A stretch of 58,586 nucleotides of DNA from Gemmatimonadota bacterium (GCA_003246755.1 QKDC01000071.1:1-58586); one strand, 5' to 3'; shown: positions 7,605 through 16,331, counted from the first letter of the stretch. The notes: a model not told the origin generated them from the sequence alone. Translations and numbers: made by a program.

Positions 7605-9038
7605 TCAGGTCGAGGCTCGCTCCAGTGCGGCGGTGATACGGGCGAGGGACGCTTCGCGCCCCACGACGTGAAGCAGTTCGTTGACCGGCTCCGAGACGGT
7701 CGTTCCGGTGAGTGCGACTCGCACCGGTTGCATCAAATCACCAAGCTTCATTGCCCCTGCCTCTGCCCCGGCGTGGAACGCCGCGAGAATCCGGTCGGCG
7801 GTCCAGTCCTCCTCAGAGATCGCTCGGAGAATCTCGGAGGCGCGCGACAGACTCGCGGCGAAACCTGCCCCCATCTTGTCCATGAGCTTCTCCCCTTTCG
7901 CATCGAGGACCACGCGGCTGTCATCAACCCGCACTGCGATCTGTTCGGCGAGGTGCGTAATGGTGCGCGACCGCGTCTTGGTCGCCTCGATCAACGGCTC
8001 GAGAGTACCGGTAGGCAACCTGAGCTGGAGTCGCCCCAAGGCGAGGCTCACGTCTGCAGAAAGCTCCCCCGCGGTCATCGCCGAGATGTACTGTCCGTTC
8101 ATCCACTCGAGTTTCTTCGTGTCGAAAACGGCGGGTTTCTTCTGGATCCCATCGAGGGAGAACCGGCCGATCAGCTCCTCTTGTCCGAGAATCTCGAGGT
8201 CCTCCCCGGGCGACCAACCGAGCAGAGCCAGGAAGTTTCGCATGGCCACGGGGAGGATACCCAGCGATTGATAATCACCCACGGCGGTGGCACCGTGGCG
8301 TTTGGAGAGTTTCTTCCCGTCGGGGCCGAGAATCATCGGAACGTGGGCGAAGACGGGGAGGGATGCGCCGAGGGCTTGGTAGAGGAGGATCTGCTTCGGA
8401 GTATTGGAAATATGGTCGTCCCCCCGAATGACGTGGGTGATACCCATCGCGATGTCGTCGGACACCACGGCCATGTTGTAGATCGCCGATCCGTCGGCTC
8501 GCTGAATGATGAAGTCATCGAGCTCGCGCCCTTGGAAAGCAATACGTCCGTGGACGGCATCCTCCCAGGCCACTTCTCCGTCGGGCACCCGAAAACGAAT
8601 CGTGAAGGGTTCACCGGCTTTGACACGCGCCATGACCTCCTCGGCCGGCAGCCGGTCGCAGCGTCGATCGTAGTGGAAGGCCGTTCCCGAACTCTTGGCA
8701 GCGGCACGCAGCTGCTCCAAGGTCTCGGTGGTGCAGAAGCACCGATAGGCCGCACCCGACTCCACCATGCGCGCGGCATCTGTCCGGTGTCGGTCCGCGT
8801 TGGCGCCCTGGAAGAGGGGGCCCTCATCCCAATTGAGGCCGAGCCACGTCAGGCCATCCAGGATGACTTGGGTGTGTTCGTCGGTACTTCGCTGACGATC
8901 GGTGTCCTCGATCCGGAGCACGAAGGTGCCCCCGGTAGACCGGGCGAAGAGCCAGTTGAAGAGGGCGGTCCGCGCACCGCCGACGTGAAGGTAGCCGGTA
9001 GGGGAGGGTGCGAACCGGACCCGGACGGGTGTCGGCAC
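7605..9038 (-). CDS. gltX: Glutamate--tRNA ligase
   Basis: 477 residues, a normal length for bacterial GluRS, with a GTG start at 9038. It charges tRNA-Glu with glutamate in the cytoplasm. The class I HIGH region is near the N-terminus (FAPSPTGYLHVGGARTALFNW, read as two parts), followed by FVLRIEDTDRQRS. The KMSKS-type loop is KKLSKRHGA, preceded by HVPMILGPDG. The RGDDHISNTPKQILLYQALG segment is family-typical. The C-terminal anticodon-binding domain is helical and complete. A zinc-site cysteine remains in CFCTTE. It lies 38 bp downstream of a tRNA-Ser on the same strand, so the two may be co-transcribed from the tRNA promoter. Confidence 0.97.
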   Translation of the reverse strand: MPTPVRVRFAPSPTGYLHVGGARTALFNWLFARSTGGTFVLRIEDTDRQRSTDEHTQVILDGLTWLGLNWDEGPLFQGANADRHRTDAARMVESGAAYRCFCTTETLEQLRAAAKSSGTAFHYDRRCDRLPAEEVMARVKAGEPFTIRFRVPDGEVAWEDAVHGRIAFQGRELDDFIIQRADGSAIYNMAVVSDDIAMGITHVIRGDDHISNTPKQILLYQALGASLPVFAHVPMILGPDGKKLSKRHGATAVGDYQSLGILPVAMRNFLALLGWSPGEDLEILGQEELIGRFSLDGIQKKPAVFDTKKLEWMNGQYISAMTAGELSADVSLALGRLQLRLPTGTLEPLIEATKTRSRTITHLAEQIAVRVDDSRVVLDAKGEKLMDKMGAGFAASLSRASEILRAISEEDWTADRILAAFHAGAEAGAMKLGDLMQPVRVALTGTTVSEPVNELLHVVGREASLARITAALERAST

Positions 9039-9076
9039 TGAGGTCTCTCGCTGGGGTTGTGATTGGTCCAGTGGAA

Positions 9077-9167
9077 CGGAGTGGGAGGGATTCGAACCCT
9101 CGATAGGGGTTTTCGCCCCTATAACGGTTTAGCAAACCGCCGCCTTCAGCCTCTCGGCCACCACTCC
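9077..9167 (-). tRNA. tRNA-Ser (GCU)
   Basis: On the minus strand the 7-bp acceptor stem GGAGTGG (9167-9161) pairs with CCACTCC (9084-9078), and the discriminator is G at 9077. The anticodon loop TTGCTAA gives GCT (plus-strand bases 9131-9133), reading AGC/AGU serine codons. A long variable arm (TATAGGGGCGAAAACCCCTA) is typical of tRNA-Ser, and the T-loop GTTCGAATC is intact. CCA is not encoded. Confidence 0.95.
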
Positions 9168-9180
9168 TCCGGCGGGAGGT

Positions 9181-9209
9181 AACCTACTCACCGGCCTAGG
9201 CCTGGACAA
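9181..9209 (-). promoter_or_regulatory. Sigma70-type promoter for tRNA-Ser(GCU)/gltX
   Basis: On the minus strand, TTGTCC (9209-9204) and TAGGTT (9186-9181) are separated by exactly 17 nt. The -10 ends 13 nt before the first base of tRNA-Ser, so transcription should begin a few bases upstream of the mature tRNA. It faces the divergent tetR promoter about 12 bp away. Confidence 0.55.
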
Positions 9210-9220
9210 CCGCGATCCTC

Positions 9221-9249
9221 TTGACGGGTGGGGCGTCTCCGGTTATCAT
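9221..9249 (+). promoter_or_regulatory. Sigma70-type promoter of the tetR/efflux operon
   Basis: TTGACG (9221-9226), a 17-nt spacer, then TATCAT (9244-9249). The predicted start of transcription (about 9256) almost coincides with the ATG at 9258, so the mRNA would be leaderless or nearly so. No Shine-Dalgarno sequence precedes that ATG, in agreement. The -10 overlaps the palindromic operator. Confidence 0.65.
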
Positions 9250-9260
9250 ACGAACGTATG
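9247..9260. promoter_or_regulatory. Putative TetR operator (CATACG-AA-CGTATG)
   Basis: A perfect 6-bp inverted repeat with a 2-bp centre (CATACGAACGTATG) lies over the last bases of the -10 element and the start codon of the TetR gene. This is the expected position for autorepression by a TetR-family dimer, and inducer binding would release the whole efflux operon. The symmetry and position are seen directly; binding is inferred. Confidence 0.6.
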
Positions 9261-9869
9261 AATGAATTGAGAGATACCAAGACCCGGCTCTTGGAAGCCG
9301 CCACGGCCCTCTTCGCCGAGAAGGGCTATCGGGGGGCATCCGTCAGAGAGATTACCACCCGGGCGGAGGCAAACCTCGGGGCCGTCACCTACCACTTCGG
9401 GTCCAAGGCTGCCCTCTACGAAGAAGCTCTGCAGTTCGCGCTTCAACCCCTCGTGCAGCAAATCCTGGAGGCTGCCGCCACCACGGGCACTCCCACCGAG
9501 CGCATCCTCGCGGTCGCCACCACCCATTTCAGTTTCCTGTCCGAGCGTCCGGGGCTCCGGCAGCTCTTCCTCCAACTGCTTCAGGGAGATGTCACTTTCC
9601 CCGAGCGTGTGGCCGCCCTCGCTCGGCGGATGATCGCTGCCATCGGCGAACTCGTGGTGGTCGGGCAAAGCGAGGGGACGATCCGCCACGGTGATCCCCG
9701 CCTGCTCACCGTCTCCATCATGGCGCAACCCATCATGCTCAACGTGCTCCGGCCGATGCTTCGGGTCGGCCCTCAGATCGATCTCGACGATCCGGAGACA
9801 CGCCAACGGGCACTCGCCAATGCCCTTCGCTTCATTCGCGCCGGTCTCGATCCGGCGACGGAGGTGTAG
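9258..9869 (+). CDS. TetR/AcrR-family transcriptional repressor of efflux operon
   Basis: 203 residues from the ATG at 9258 (MNELRDTK). Longer in-frame starts upstream would lie inside the promoter. The N-terminal helix-turn-helix is classic for the family: TRLLEAATALFAEKGYRGAS, then VREITTRAEANLGAVTYHFG and SKAALYEEAL (about residues 8-55). The C-terminal ligand-binding part is helical (RILAVATTHFSFLSERPGLRQLFLQLL), similar in layout to CecR/YbiH-type regulators with a DUF1956-like C-terminus. It is immediately followed by tolC-, hlyD- and ABC-type genes, so it most likely represses that operon and itself through the palindrome at its start codon. The inducer is unknown. Confidence 0.9.
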   Translation: MNELRDTKTRLLEAATALFAEKGYRGASVREITTRAEANLGAVTYHFGSKAALYEEALQFALQPLVQQILEAAATTGTPTERILAVATTHFSFLSERPGLRQLFLQLLQGDVTFPERVAALARRMIAAIGELVVVGQSEGTIRHGDPRLLTVSIMAQPIMLNVLRPMLRVGPQIDLDDPETRQRALANALRFIRAGLDPATEV

Positions 9870-9872
9870 AAG

Positions 9873-11231
9873 ATGTGGCTCTCGTGGTTACTGGTGTGGC
9901 TCCAACCCGCCGTTCAGGTTTCCCTCCCCGTTCCCCCCGCGGAACAGGGGACCTCGCTTTCCCTCGGACGGGCTGTGACGCTGGCGCTCGAGATGGCTCC
10001 CCGCCGCGCGATGGCCCTTGCCTCGCTCGGCCGCGCAGAGAGCGAGGTGAAGGCTGCCAAATCGGAGGGGTTGCCACAATTCGCCTTCGATGGTGCCGCC
10101 GTCCGTTTCGACGAACCCATGCTGGTCGCCCCCCTGCATGGGTTGGACTTCACGAGGGCCCCCGATTTTGAGCGGACCCTGGTTCAAGCCGAATTCGGAC
10201 TCGGCTGGGTCCTGTTCGACGGCGGGGCGCGGAGTGGGGAGGTCGACCGTGCGCAAGCTCTGGTACGTGCGGCAGGAGAGCAGTTGACTTCCGCCGAACA
10301 ACTCGTCGTCGCCTCGACCGTTGAAGCCTATGCGGCGCTCATCAGCGCGCGCGAAGGGGAAGTCGCACAGGGCGAACGCCTCAGAGCACTCCGCGCGGAG
10401 GCCGATCGAGTCGATCGCTTCCTCCGGGAGGGCCAAGCCGCGCGGGTAGAACAGCTGCGAGTGTCTGCCGCCCTGGCGTCGGCTCGGGCCGACAGTACCA
10501 GTGCCCGATCGGCGTGCCGGGCGGCGGAGGCTCGCTTGGCACGACTCACGGGTCTCGCTCTTGAGGAGATCGCCAAGAGCGGGTTACGACCGCTTTCTCT
10601 GCGGGCAGAAGGCGCTCGAGTTCCGAGGTCATCAGTCAACGAGGCATTGTTCGAGACCACTCCGGCCGTCCGCGAAGCGACGGCCCGCGTGGCGGCGGCC
10701 CAATCCGCGAACCGTGCGGCGCGAGCGGCGTGGCTCCCCTCCGTTCGACTCGAAGGTCGGACGATCACCTACGGCTCGGCCGGGGGGAGCGACGTCCCCG
10801 TTACAACGGAATGGGGTGCCGGTATTCGCGTGCGATACCCCTTGTTCACTGGTGGCCGGCGGACGGCCGGGATCGACCGCAGCCAGGCCGTGACGCGCGA
10901 GGCGGAGGAGGCGCGCCGTGAGACAGTCCTCCTGTTGGCGGAGAGAGTCGACCAGTTGCTGGCCGAAATGGAGGAAACTCGAGAGCGAGGTGCGGCGCTG
11001 CAGGTCGTGATCACCCAGCTTCAGGAGGTGGCGCGTACGGAGGCGCTGTCGCTGACCGAGGGGGTGGGGATCCAGTCGGATTATCTCGTTGCCGAGGCTG
11101 ACCTGGCGGGAGCGAGAGCGGAGAGGAGTCGCACTCGGGCTCGCGAGATATCCGCGCATGTCAGACTCGCCCAGTTGCTCGGCCGTCTCTCCCCTGAGGC
11201 CGTCGATAGCCTATTGGAGGTCGGCTCATGA
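9873..11231 (+). CDS. TolC-family outer membrane efflux protein
   Basis: 452 residues; the ATG follows GGAGGTG at 6-nt spacing and lies 3 bp after the tetR stop. An N-terminal signal peptide (WLSWLLVWLQPAVQVSL) is followed by the OEP fold: SLGRAVTLALEMAPRRAMALAS at the start, two long helical hairpin regions rich in Ala/Arg/Glu, and strand regions such as FEWGAGIRVRYPLFTGGRR-like PLFTGG and GLGWVLFDGG that mark the family repeats. It should form the trimeric outer-membrane exit duct for the HlyD/ABC pump encoded downstream. It overlaps the next gene by ATGA. Confidence 0.9.
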   Translation: MWLSWLLVWLQPAVQVSLPVPPAEQGTSLSLGRAVTLALEMAPRRAMALASLGRAESEVKAAKSEGLPQFAFDGAAVRFDEPMLVAPLHGLDFTRAPDFERTLVQAEFGLGWVLFDGGARSGEVDRAQALVRAAGEQLTSAEQLVVASTVEAYAALISAREGEVAQGERLRALRAEADRVDRFLREGQAARVEQLRVSAALASARADSTSARSACRAAEARLARLTGLALEEIAKSGLRPLSLRAEGARVPRSSVNEALFETTPAVREATARVAAAQSANRAARAAWLPSVRLEGRTITYGSAGGSDVPVTTEWGAGIRVRYPLFTGGRRTAGIDRSQAVTREAEEARRETVLLLAERVDQLLAEMEETRERGAALQVVITQLQEVARTEALSLTEGVGIQSDYLVAEADLAGARAERSRTRAREISAHVRLAQLLGRLSPEAVDSLLEVGS

Positions 11232-12202
11232 AGTCATCGCATTGGTCTCTCCTGAGAGTGGTCCTGTGTCTTCAGCTCGCTGGCTGTACCGCGACCGAAA
11301 CCGACACCATCGAGGCGTCAGGTACGGTGGAAGCGACCGAAGCCCACCTTGGGTTTCAGGTCTCGGGCCGAATCGACTCGATCCTCACCATCGAAGGAGC
11401 GAAGGTCTCCTCGGGCGATCGCCTGGCCACCCTCGACCGGTCGGAATTGTCGAGCCGCCTGGAGGCCGCAAAGGCAAGCCTCGAGGCCCAGCGCGCACGT
11501 CTACGAGAGTTGGAGAATGGATTCCGCTCGCAGGAAGTGGCCCAGGCTCGGGCCGCGCTTGTCGGAGCGGAGCGCCGTCTGACCGATGCCCTTCGCGATC
11601 GCGACCGGGCCCGAAACCTGTTTGCCGGTGGTGCGGTAAGTCAGCAGGCTCTCGATCGGGCCGAAACCGCGGCCACCCTCGCCGAAACCGATGCCGCGCG
11701 TGCCCGCGAACAGGTCGGGCTGATGGAGAGTGGAGCGCGGCCCGAGCAGGTATCGGCGCAACGCGCGGCAGTCACCCAGGCAGGTGCGCAGGTTCGCCAA
11801 GTGGAAGCAGCACTCCGATTTGCAGAGATCGTCGCACCCTTTCCCGGGATTCTGACACGGAGGCACCGCGAGCCTGGCGAGATCGTGGCTGCGGGGGTCC
11901 CCGTCTTCAGTCTCATGAATCCGGCAGACCGCTGGGTCCGGATCTACATACCCGAAGCCCGCATCGCACAGGTGCCACTCGGTGCACGTGCTGAAATGGT
12001 GGTCGACGGATTCCCGGATCGTCGGTATGACGGGGAGGTCGTCTTCATCGCCGATGAGGCAGAGTTCACGCCGCGCACGGTGCAGACCCGGGAGGAACGG
12101 ATCAAGCTTGTGTATCGCGTCAAAGTGCGCGTGATCGGTGACGACGCGATGGACCTGAAACCCGGCCTGACCGTGGATCTTCGATTCGCCGGTGGGCAGT
12201 GA
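11228..12202 (+). CDS. HlyD-family periplasmic adaptor (YbhG-like), lipoprotein
   Basis: 324 residues. The signal sequence ends in a lipobox (LAGC, Cys about residue 19), so it is probably a lipid-anchored periplasmic adaptor. The order is typical of membrane fusion proteins: barrel-sandwich half (GTVEATEAHLGFQVSGRIDSI), a long coiled-coil hairpin (about residues 75-185, rich in Ala/Arg/Glu), the second half of the lipoyl-like domain (IVAPFPGILTRRHREPGEIV), then the beta-barrel domain (WVRIYIPEARIAQVPLGARAE). It bridges the TolC-like protein and the ABC transporter. The architecture matches YbhG/EmrA-type adaptors of YbhFSR pumps. It overlaps neighbours by ATGA and GTGA. Confidence 0.9.
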   Translation: MKSSHWSLLRVVLCLQLAGCTATETDTIEASGTVEATEAHLGFQVSGRIDSILTIEGAKVSSGDRLATLDRSELSSRLEAAKASLEAQRARLRELENGFRSQEVAQARAALVGAERRLTDALRDRDRARNLFAGGAVSQQALDRAETAATLAETDAARAREQVGLMESGARPEQVSAQRAAVTQAGAQVRQVEAALRFAEIVAPFPGILTRRHREPGEIVAAGVPVFSLMNPADRWVRIYIPEARIAQVPLGARAEMVVDGFPDRRYDGEVVFIADEAEFTPRTVQTREERIKLVYRVKVRVIGDDAMDLKPGLTVDLRFAGGQ

Positions 12203-13179
12203 CCTCAGTTCAAGCGATCGTCGTTTCGAACCTCTCCCGCCGGTTTGGAGAAACACTGGCGGTCGGCAGTGTGTCGTTCGCCGTCGATGACGGAGCGCTG
12301 TTCGGCATCGTCGGCGCGGATGGTGCCGGGAAGACCACAACCCTCCGGATGTTGGCGGGAGTACTTCGGCCTTCGACCGGTGATGCAACGATCTACGGCG
12401 TGAGCGTGGTCAAGGACCCAGAAGGCGTGAAAACCGATACGGCATACATGAGCCAGCGTTTCGGGCTCTATGCCGATCTTACCGTCTCCGAAAACATCGC
12501 TTTCTATGCCGACCTCTACCGAGTACCGCGTGACGTGCGCCGCGAACGACTTGCCCGGGTCTACGCCTTCTCCGGACTGGGTCCCTTTGAGTCTCGTCTC
12601 GCGGGAGACCTCTCGGGTGGGATGAAACAAAAACTGTCGCTGTCCTGCGCCCTGATCCACCAGCCCCGTTTACTCCTGCTCGATGAACCGACCTTCGGGG
12701 TCGACCCGATCTCCCGTCGTGATCTCTGGCTCATCATCCATGAAATGGTGGCACACGGGACGACCGTCGTGACCTCCACGGCCTACCTCGATGAGGCCGA
12801 ACGATGTGACCGAGTATTGCTCCTCCATGAAGGACATGTCTTGGGGCTCGATACTCCCGGAACACTCCGGCGGGGACTCGAAGGGCGGGTGTTTGAAGTG
12901 AGCGGTGGGAGTCTTGCGCCACTGGCGAACGTGCTGGAGGCGTCACCTGGTGTCTCCAGCGTGGCACGGTACGGTGACACCCTCAGGGTGACGCACCATT
13001 CCCCTGAAGGCCTGGCGCGTCTCCGCGAGGTGCTCGAGTCGCACACCGACGTCGAGGAACCCGTACCCCTCCTGCGCCGGGTCGAGCCATCCCTGGAAGA
13101 CGTATTCGTCGACCGATTGACACGGCAGGGTCAGGGTGGAGCGGCAGGCGGACGTGAGGAGGCCAGTGCGAGTGTCTGA
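12199..13179 (+). CDS. ABC transporter ATP-binding protein 1 (YbhF N-half type)
   Basis: 326 residues; the GTG overlaps the stop of the adaptor gene. It has a complete nucleotide-binding domain: Walker A GADGAGKTTT, Q-loop region MSQRFGLYADLTVSENI, ABC signature LSGGMKQKLSLS, Walker B LLLLDEPTFGVDP, and a switch region in which the expected His is replaced (VTSTAYLDEAERCD, where family members often have STHY). A C-terminal extension of about 90 residues (YGDTLRVTHHSPEGLARLREV) is typical of drug-export ATPases. In E. coli YbhF two such domains are fused, whereas here they are separate genes. It powers export by the two permeases downstream. Confidence 0.92.
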   Translation: MTSVQAIVVSNLSRRFGETLAVGSVSFAVDDGALFGIVGADGAGKTTTLRMLAGVLRPSTGDATIYGVSVVKDPEGVKTDTAYMSQRFGLYADLTVSENIAFYADLYRVPRDVRRERLARVYAFSGLGPFESRLAGDLSGGMKQKLSLSCALIHQPRLLLLDEPTFGVDPISRRDLWLIIHEMVAHGTTVVTSTAYLDEAERCDRVLLLHEGHVLGLDTPGTLRRGLEGRVFEVSGGSLAPLANVLEASPGVSSVARYGDTLRVTHHSPEGLARLREVLESHTDVEEPVPLLRRVEPSLEDVFVDRLTRQGQGGAAGGREEASASV

Positions 13180-14110
13180 CGCGATCGTCGCCCGGCACCT
13201 GACCAAGAGGTTCGGCACGTTCACGGCTGTGGACGAGGTGAGCTTCACGGCCCGACGAGGAGAGATTCTCGGGTTTCTCGGTCCCAACGGGGCGGGGAAG
13301 ACCACCACGATCCGCATGCTGACCGGCCTCATCACCCCGAGCGAGGGGCAGGCGGAAGTCGCTGGGTTCGATGTCCAGAAGACGCCGTATGAAGTCCGCC
13401 AGCGGATCGGCTACATGTCACAACAGTTCTCACTGTATCTCGACCTCACCGTCACGGAGAACATCAACTTCTTCGCTGGTCTCTATGCGGTGGATGGTTC
13501 CAGGCTCTCGGCACGCCGGGACTGGTTACTCGGGTGGGCAGGCCTCGAAAAGCGACGCAAGGCGATGACGGCTGAGCTTCCTCTCGGCCTCAAGCAACGA
13601 CTGGCGCTCGGATGCGCACTTCTGCACGAGCCACCGATCCTGCTGCTCGACGAACCGACGTCTGGAGTGGACCCTCTCTCCCGCCGCGCGTTTTGGGATC
13701 TGATTTACCTGCTTGCGACCCAAGGCACGACCATACTCGTGAGCACCCACTATCTCGAAGAAGCTGAATATTGCGATCGTCTGGCGTTGATGAACCGGGG
13801 CCGACTGGTCGCTCTCGACACCGCCGTGGCGCTCCGACATGACATGAACGCTCCGATCCTGGCCGTCACCGCGGATGACGCTCCCGCGGCGGTCCGCGCC
13901 CTCTCCTCCGATGCCGAGATTGCCGATGTGACGATGTTCGGACGAGTGGTCCACGCGGTCGTTTCTGATGAAGCGGCCGGTCGGAACCGGGTGGCCGAAT
14001 TGCTTGCCGACGCGGGGATCGGTTACGGATCGATCGACCGTATCGTACCGTCACTCGAGGATGTCTTCGTTGCTTCCATTCGCCGTGAAGGCGGGGCGGT
14101 GAGCGGATGA
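13172..14110 (+). CDS. ABC transporter ATP-binding protein 2 (YbhF C-half type)
   Basis: The start is placed at GTG 13172, which follows AGGAGG (13157-13162) at 9-nt spacing and overlaps the previous gene by 8 bp; earlier in-frame GTGs lack this. About 312 residues. Walker A is GPNGAGKTTT, Q-loop region MSQQFSLYLDLTVTENI, Walker B ILLLDEPTSGVDP, and switch His in STHYLEEAEYCD. The signature motif is degenerate (LPLGLKQRLALG instead of LSGGQ), a known trait of this half in YbhF-type ATPases. It probably pairs with ATPase 1 as an asymmetric heterodimer. The C-terminal part (IGYGSIDRIVPSLEDVFV) is the usual extension. Confidence 0.92.
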   Translation: MSDAIVARHLTKRFGTFTAVDEVSFTARRGEILGFLGPNGAGKTTTIRMLTGLITPSEGQAEVAGFDVQKTPYEVRQRIGYMSQQFSLYLDLTVTENINFFAGLYAVDGSRLSARRDWLLGWAGLEKRRKAMTAELPLGLKQRLALGCALLHEPPILLLDEPTSGVDPLSRRAFWDLIYLLATQGTTILVSTHYLEEAEYCDRLALMNRGRLVALDTAVALRHDMNAPILAVTADDAPAAVRALSSDAEIADVTMFGRVVHAVVSDEAAGRNRVAELLADAGIGYGSIDRIVPSLEDVFVASIRREGGAVSG

Positions 14111-15219
14111 CCCTCGGCCGAACGCTGGCGGTCGCCCGGAAGGAGATTCTCCAACTCAAGCGAGACAGGCGGAGTCTGATTCTCGCGTTCCTGCTGCCAT
14201 TGATCCTCGTACTCGTCTTCGGCGCGGCCATCTCGCTCGATGTGCGAGAAATCCCCTTTGCCGTGGTCGATCAGGACCAAAGCACCGAAAGCCGAGAACT
14301 GGTCGATGCCTTCGGATCCTCGGGGTACTTCACCTTGCATGGGTATCTGACCACGAGTAGCGAGGCCGATCCTCTCCTGGCCCGTGGGACCGTGCGATTG
14401 GTCCTGGTGATCCCTCCCGACTTCAGAGAGCGACTCGCGTCCCGCAGCACGGCTCCCGTGCAGGTACTGGTCGATGGTGGCGATGCGAACACCGCGACGA
14501 TTGCCATCAACTATGCGGATGCGATCGCCGCGGGGATTCTCTCGCCCGAACCACTCCGGACGCGTCGCGCAGTCCCCATCAGGGCTCAGTCTCGGGTCTG
14601 GTATAACGAGACGCTCGATAGCGCGTGGATGGTTGTACCGGGTCTCGTTGCCGTCATCATGGCCATCATTGCCGCCATGTTGACTGCCCTCACCATCGCA
14701 CGGGAATGGGAGCGGGGGACCATGGAGCAGTTGGTGTCCACGCCGGTCTCGCCATTCGAAGTGGTGATCGGGAAACTGCTCCCCTACGTCGTCATCGGTG
14801 TCTTCGATGTCGCGATGGTGGTCGTCCTCGGTGTGGTGGTCTTTCACGTCCCACTGCGTGGAAACCTCTTCTTGCTCGGCGGGCTATCGCTGTTGTTCCT
14901 GATTGGGATGCTGAGTTACGGAATCCTCCTGTCGGCCAGGCTCAAGAGCCAGTTACTGGCGACCATGGTTGCACTCGTCACCACCTATCTCCCGACCTTG
15001 CTCCTGTCTGGATTCATTTTTTCCATCCTCAGCATGCCACTTGTGCTCCGGGTCATCAGTCACCTGATCCCGGCGCGGTACTTCATCACCATTACTCGTG
15101 GGATTTTTCTGAAGGGGGCGGGTTTGGGTGTGTTGTGGCCCCAAGCGCTCGGAATGGCGCTCTTCGCCTTCTTTGCTCTCGTTCTCGCCGCACGATCGTT
15201 CCGAAAGGAGATCGGATGA
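14107..15219 (+). CDS. ABC-2 type permease 1 (YbhS/YbhR type)
   Basis: 370 residues, starting by ATGA overlap. The topology is that of ABC-2 drug exporters: one N-terminal membrane helix (LILAFLLPLILVLVFGAAISL, read in parts), a large periplasmic domain of about 140 residues (VVDQDQSTESRELVDAF, then RLVLVIPPDFRERL, then VQVLVDGGDANTATIAI), then five helices from about residue 178 (MVVPGLVAVIMAIIAAMLTAL). The cytoplasmic loop EWERGTMEQLVSTPVSPFEVVIGK contains the conserved ExGT.E.L..TP motif. It forms one half of the inner-membrane channel. Confidence 0.92.
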   Translation: MTLGRTLAVARKEILQLKRDRRSLILAFLLPLILVLVFGAAISLDVREIPFAVVDQDQSTESRELVDAFGSSGYFTLHGYLTTSSEADPLLARGTVRLVLVIPPDFRERLASRSTAPVQVLVDGGDANTATIAINYADAIAAGILSPEPLRTRRAVPIRAQSRVWYNETLDSAWMVVPGLVAVIMAIIAAMLTALTIAREWERGTMEQLVSTPVSPFEVVIGKLLPYVVIGVFDVAMVVVLGVVVFHVPLRGNLFLLGGLSLLFLIGMLSYGILLSARLKSQLLATMVALVTTYLPTLLLSGFIFSILSMPLVLRVISHLIPARYFITITRGIFLKGAGLGVLWPQALGMALFAFFALVLAARSFRKEIG

Positions 15220-16331
15220 GGATCTCCTTGACCCGTCTGGGACGGATGGTCCGGAAAGAACTGGTCCAGATGCTCCGGGACCCCCGCATGCGACTCGTGA
15301 TATTCGTGTCGCCCATGATTCAACTCGTGGTTCTGGGATACGCCGTATCCACCGACGTCCGCGATGCTCCGATCGCCGTGGTCGATCGTGACCGGACGAC
15401 GGAATCCCGTGAGCTGATCGATCGGTTCACGGCTTCGGGGTATTCCCGCGTCGTGGCCCTCGAGCGGGGTGAGGGGATCGAGGATGCGGTCGAGCGGGGA
15501 GCGGTTCTCCTCGGGATTGAGATCCCGCCGAACTTCTCGGTGGATCTCACCTCCGGAAGAGGGGCCGATGTGCAAGTCCTGCTCGACGGTACCGATTCCA
15601 ATACCGGCACGATTGCTCTCGGCTATCTCCAAGGGATCATGCGACAGTTTGTGCGCGACCTCGCAGGGGAGGGCGCGGAGCATCAACCGGGGGTCGTGCT
15701 GGTTTCGCGGGCCTGGTACAATCCCAATCTCGAAAGTCGGGTGTACAACGTGCCCGGAGTCATGGGCGCACTCCTGCTCCTCATTACCATGCTCCTCACG
15801 GCACTCGGAGTCGTGCGTGAGCGCGAGATAGGTACTTGGGAGCAGTTGGTCGTGAGTCCCGTCACGCCCACGGAACTGATGTTAGGCAAGACGCTACCCG
15901 TGGTGCTGATCGGGTTGATCGATCTGATCCTGGTCTCCGCGCTCATCATCCTCTGGTTTGGGATCGCCCTTCGCGGGTCGTTTGTCGTGCTGCTGGGTGG
16001 CGCGGTTCCGTTCCTGGCCGCGGGTCTTGCAATCGGACTCCTGATTTCCACGGTGTCCAAGACCCAACAAGAAGCCTTCATGTCCATGTTCCTGGTGCTC
16101 CTACCGGCCATCATCTTCTCCGGAATCCTCTTCCCGATCTCGAGCATGCCTCCCGGCTTCCGGTTTGTCACCCTGTTCAATCCATTGCGTCACTTCATCG
16201 AGATCGTCCGGGCCGTGTTCTTGAAGGGTGCGGGTGTCCCCGAGATGGCAGGGCAGATCTCCACACTGGTTGCCATGGCCGTCGTTGGTTTAGCCCTTGC
16301 CGTGCGGCGATTCCGCGCGATGATCACCTGA
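15216..16331 (+). CDS. ABC-2 type permease 2 (YbhR type)
   Basis: 371 residues from the ATG at 15216, which overlaps the preceding stop (ATGA). The open frame extends much further upstream but only as an accidental frame inside permease 1. Its fold and motifs mirror permease 1: the N-terminal helix (LVIFVSPMIQLVVLGYAVS), periplasmic domain with VVDRDRTTESRELIDRF and VLLDGTDSNTGTIALGY, then the EIGTWEQLVVSPVTPTELMLGK loop and four or five helices. The pair arose by duplication and should form the heterodimeric transmembrane part of the pump. The last gene of the efflux operon. Confidence 0.92.
   Translation: MRISLTRLGRMVRKELVQMLRDPRMRLVIFVSPMIQLVVLGYAVSTDVRDAPIAVVDRDRTTESRELIDRFTASGYSRVVALERGEGIEDAVERGAVLLGIEIPPNFSVDLTSGRGADVQVLLDGTDSNTGTIALGYLQGIMRQFVRDLAGEGAEHQPGVVLVSRAWYNPNLESRVYNVPGVMGALLLLITMLLTALGVVREREIGTWEQLVVSPVTPTELMLGKTLPVVLIGLIDLILVSALIILWFGIALRGSFVVLLGGAVPFLAAGLAIGLLISTVSKTQQEAFMSMFLVLLPAIIFSGILFPISSMPPGFRFVTLFNPLRHFIEIVRAVFLKGAGVPEMAGQISTLVAMAVVGLALAVRRFRAMIT

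Noticed and set aside
7668-9041. 457-codon plus-strand frame opposite gltX
   Set aside because: Antisense shadow of gltX, which has all GluRS motifs.
14625-15215. Upstream extension of ABC permease 2
   Set aside because: The frame only runs out of phase through permease 1. The ATG at 15216 with ATGA overlap gives the correct membrane topology.
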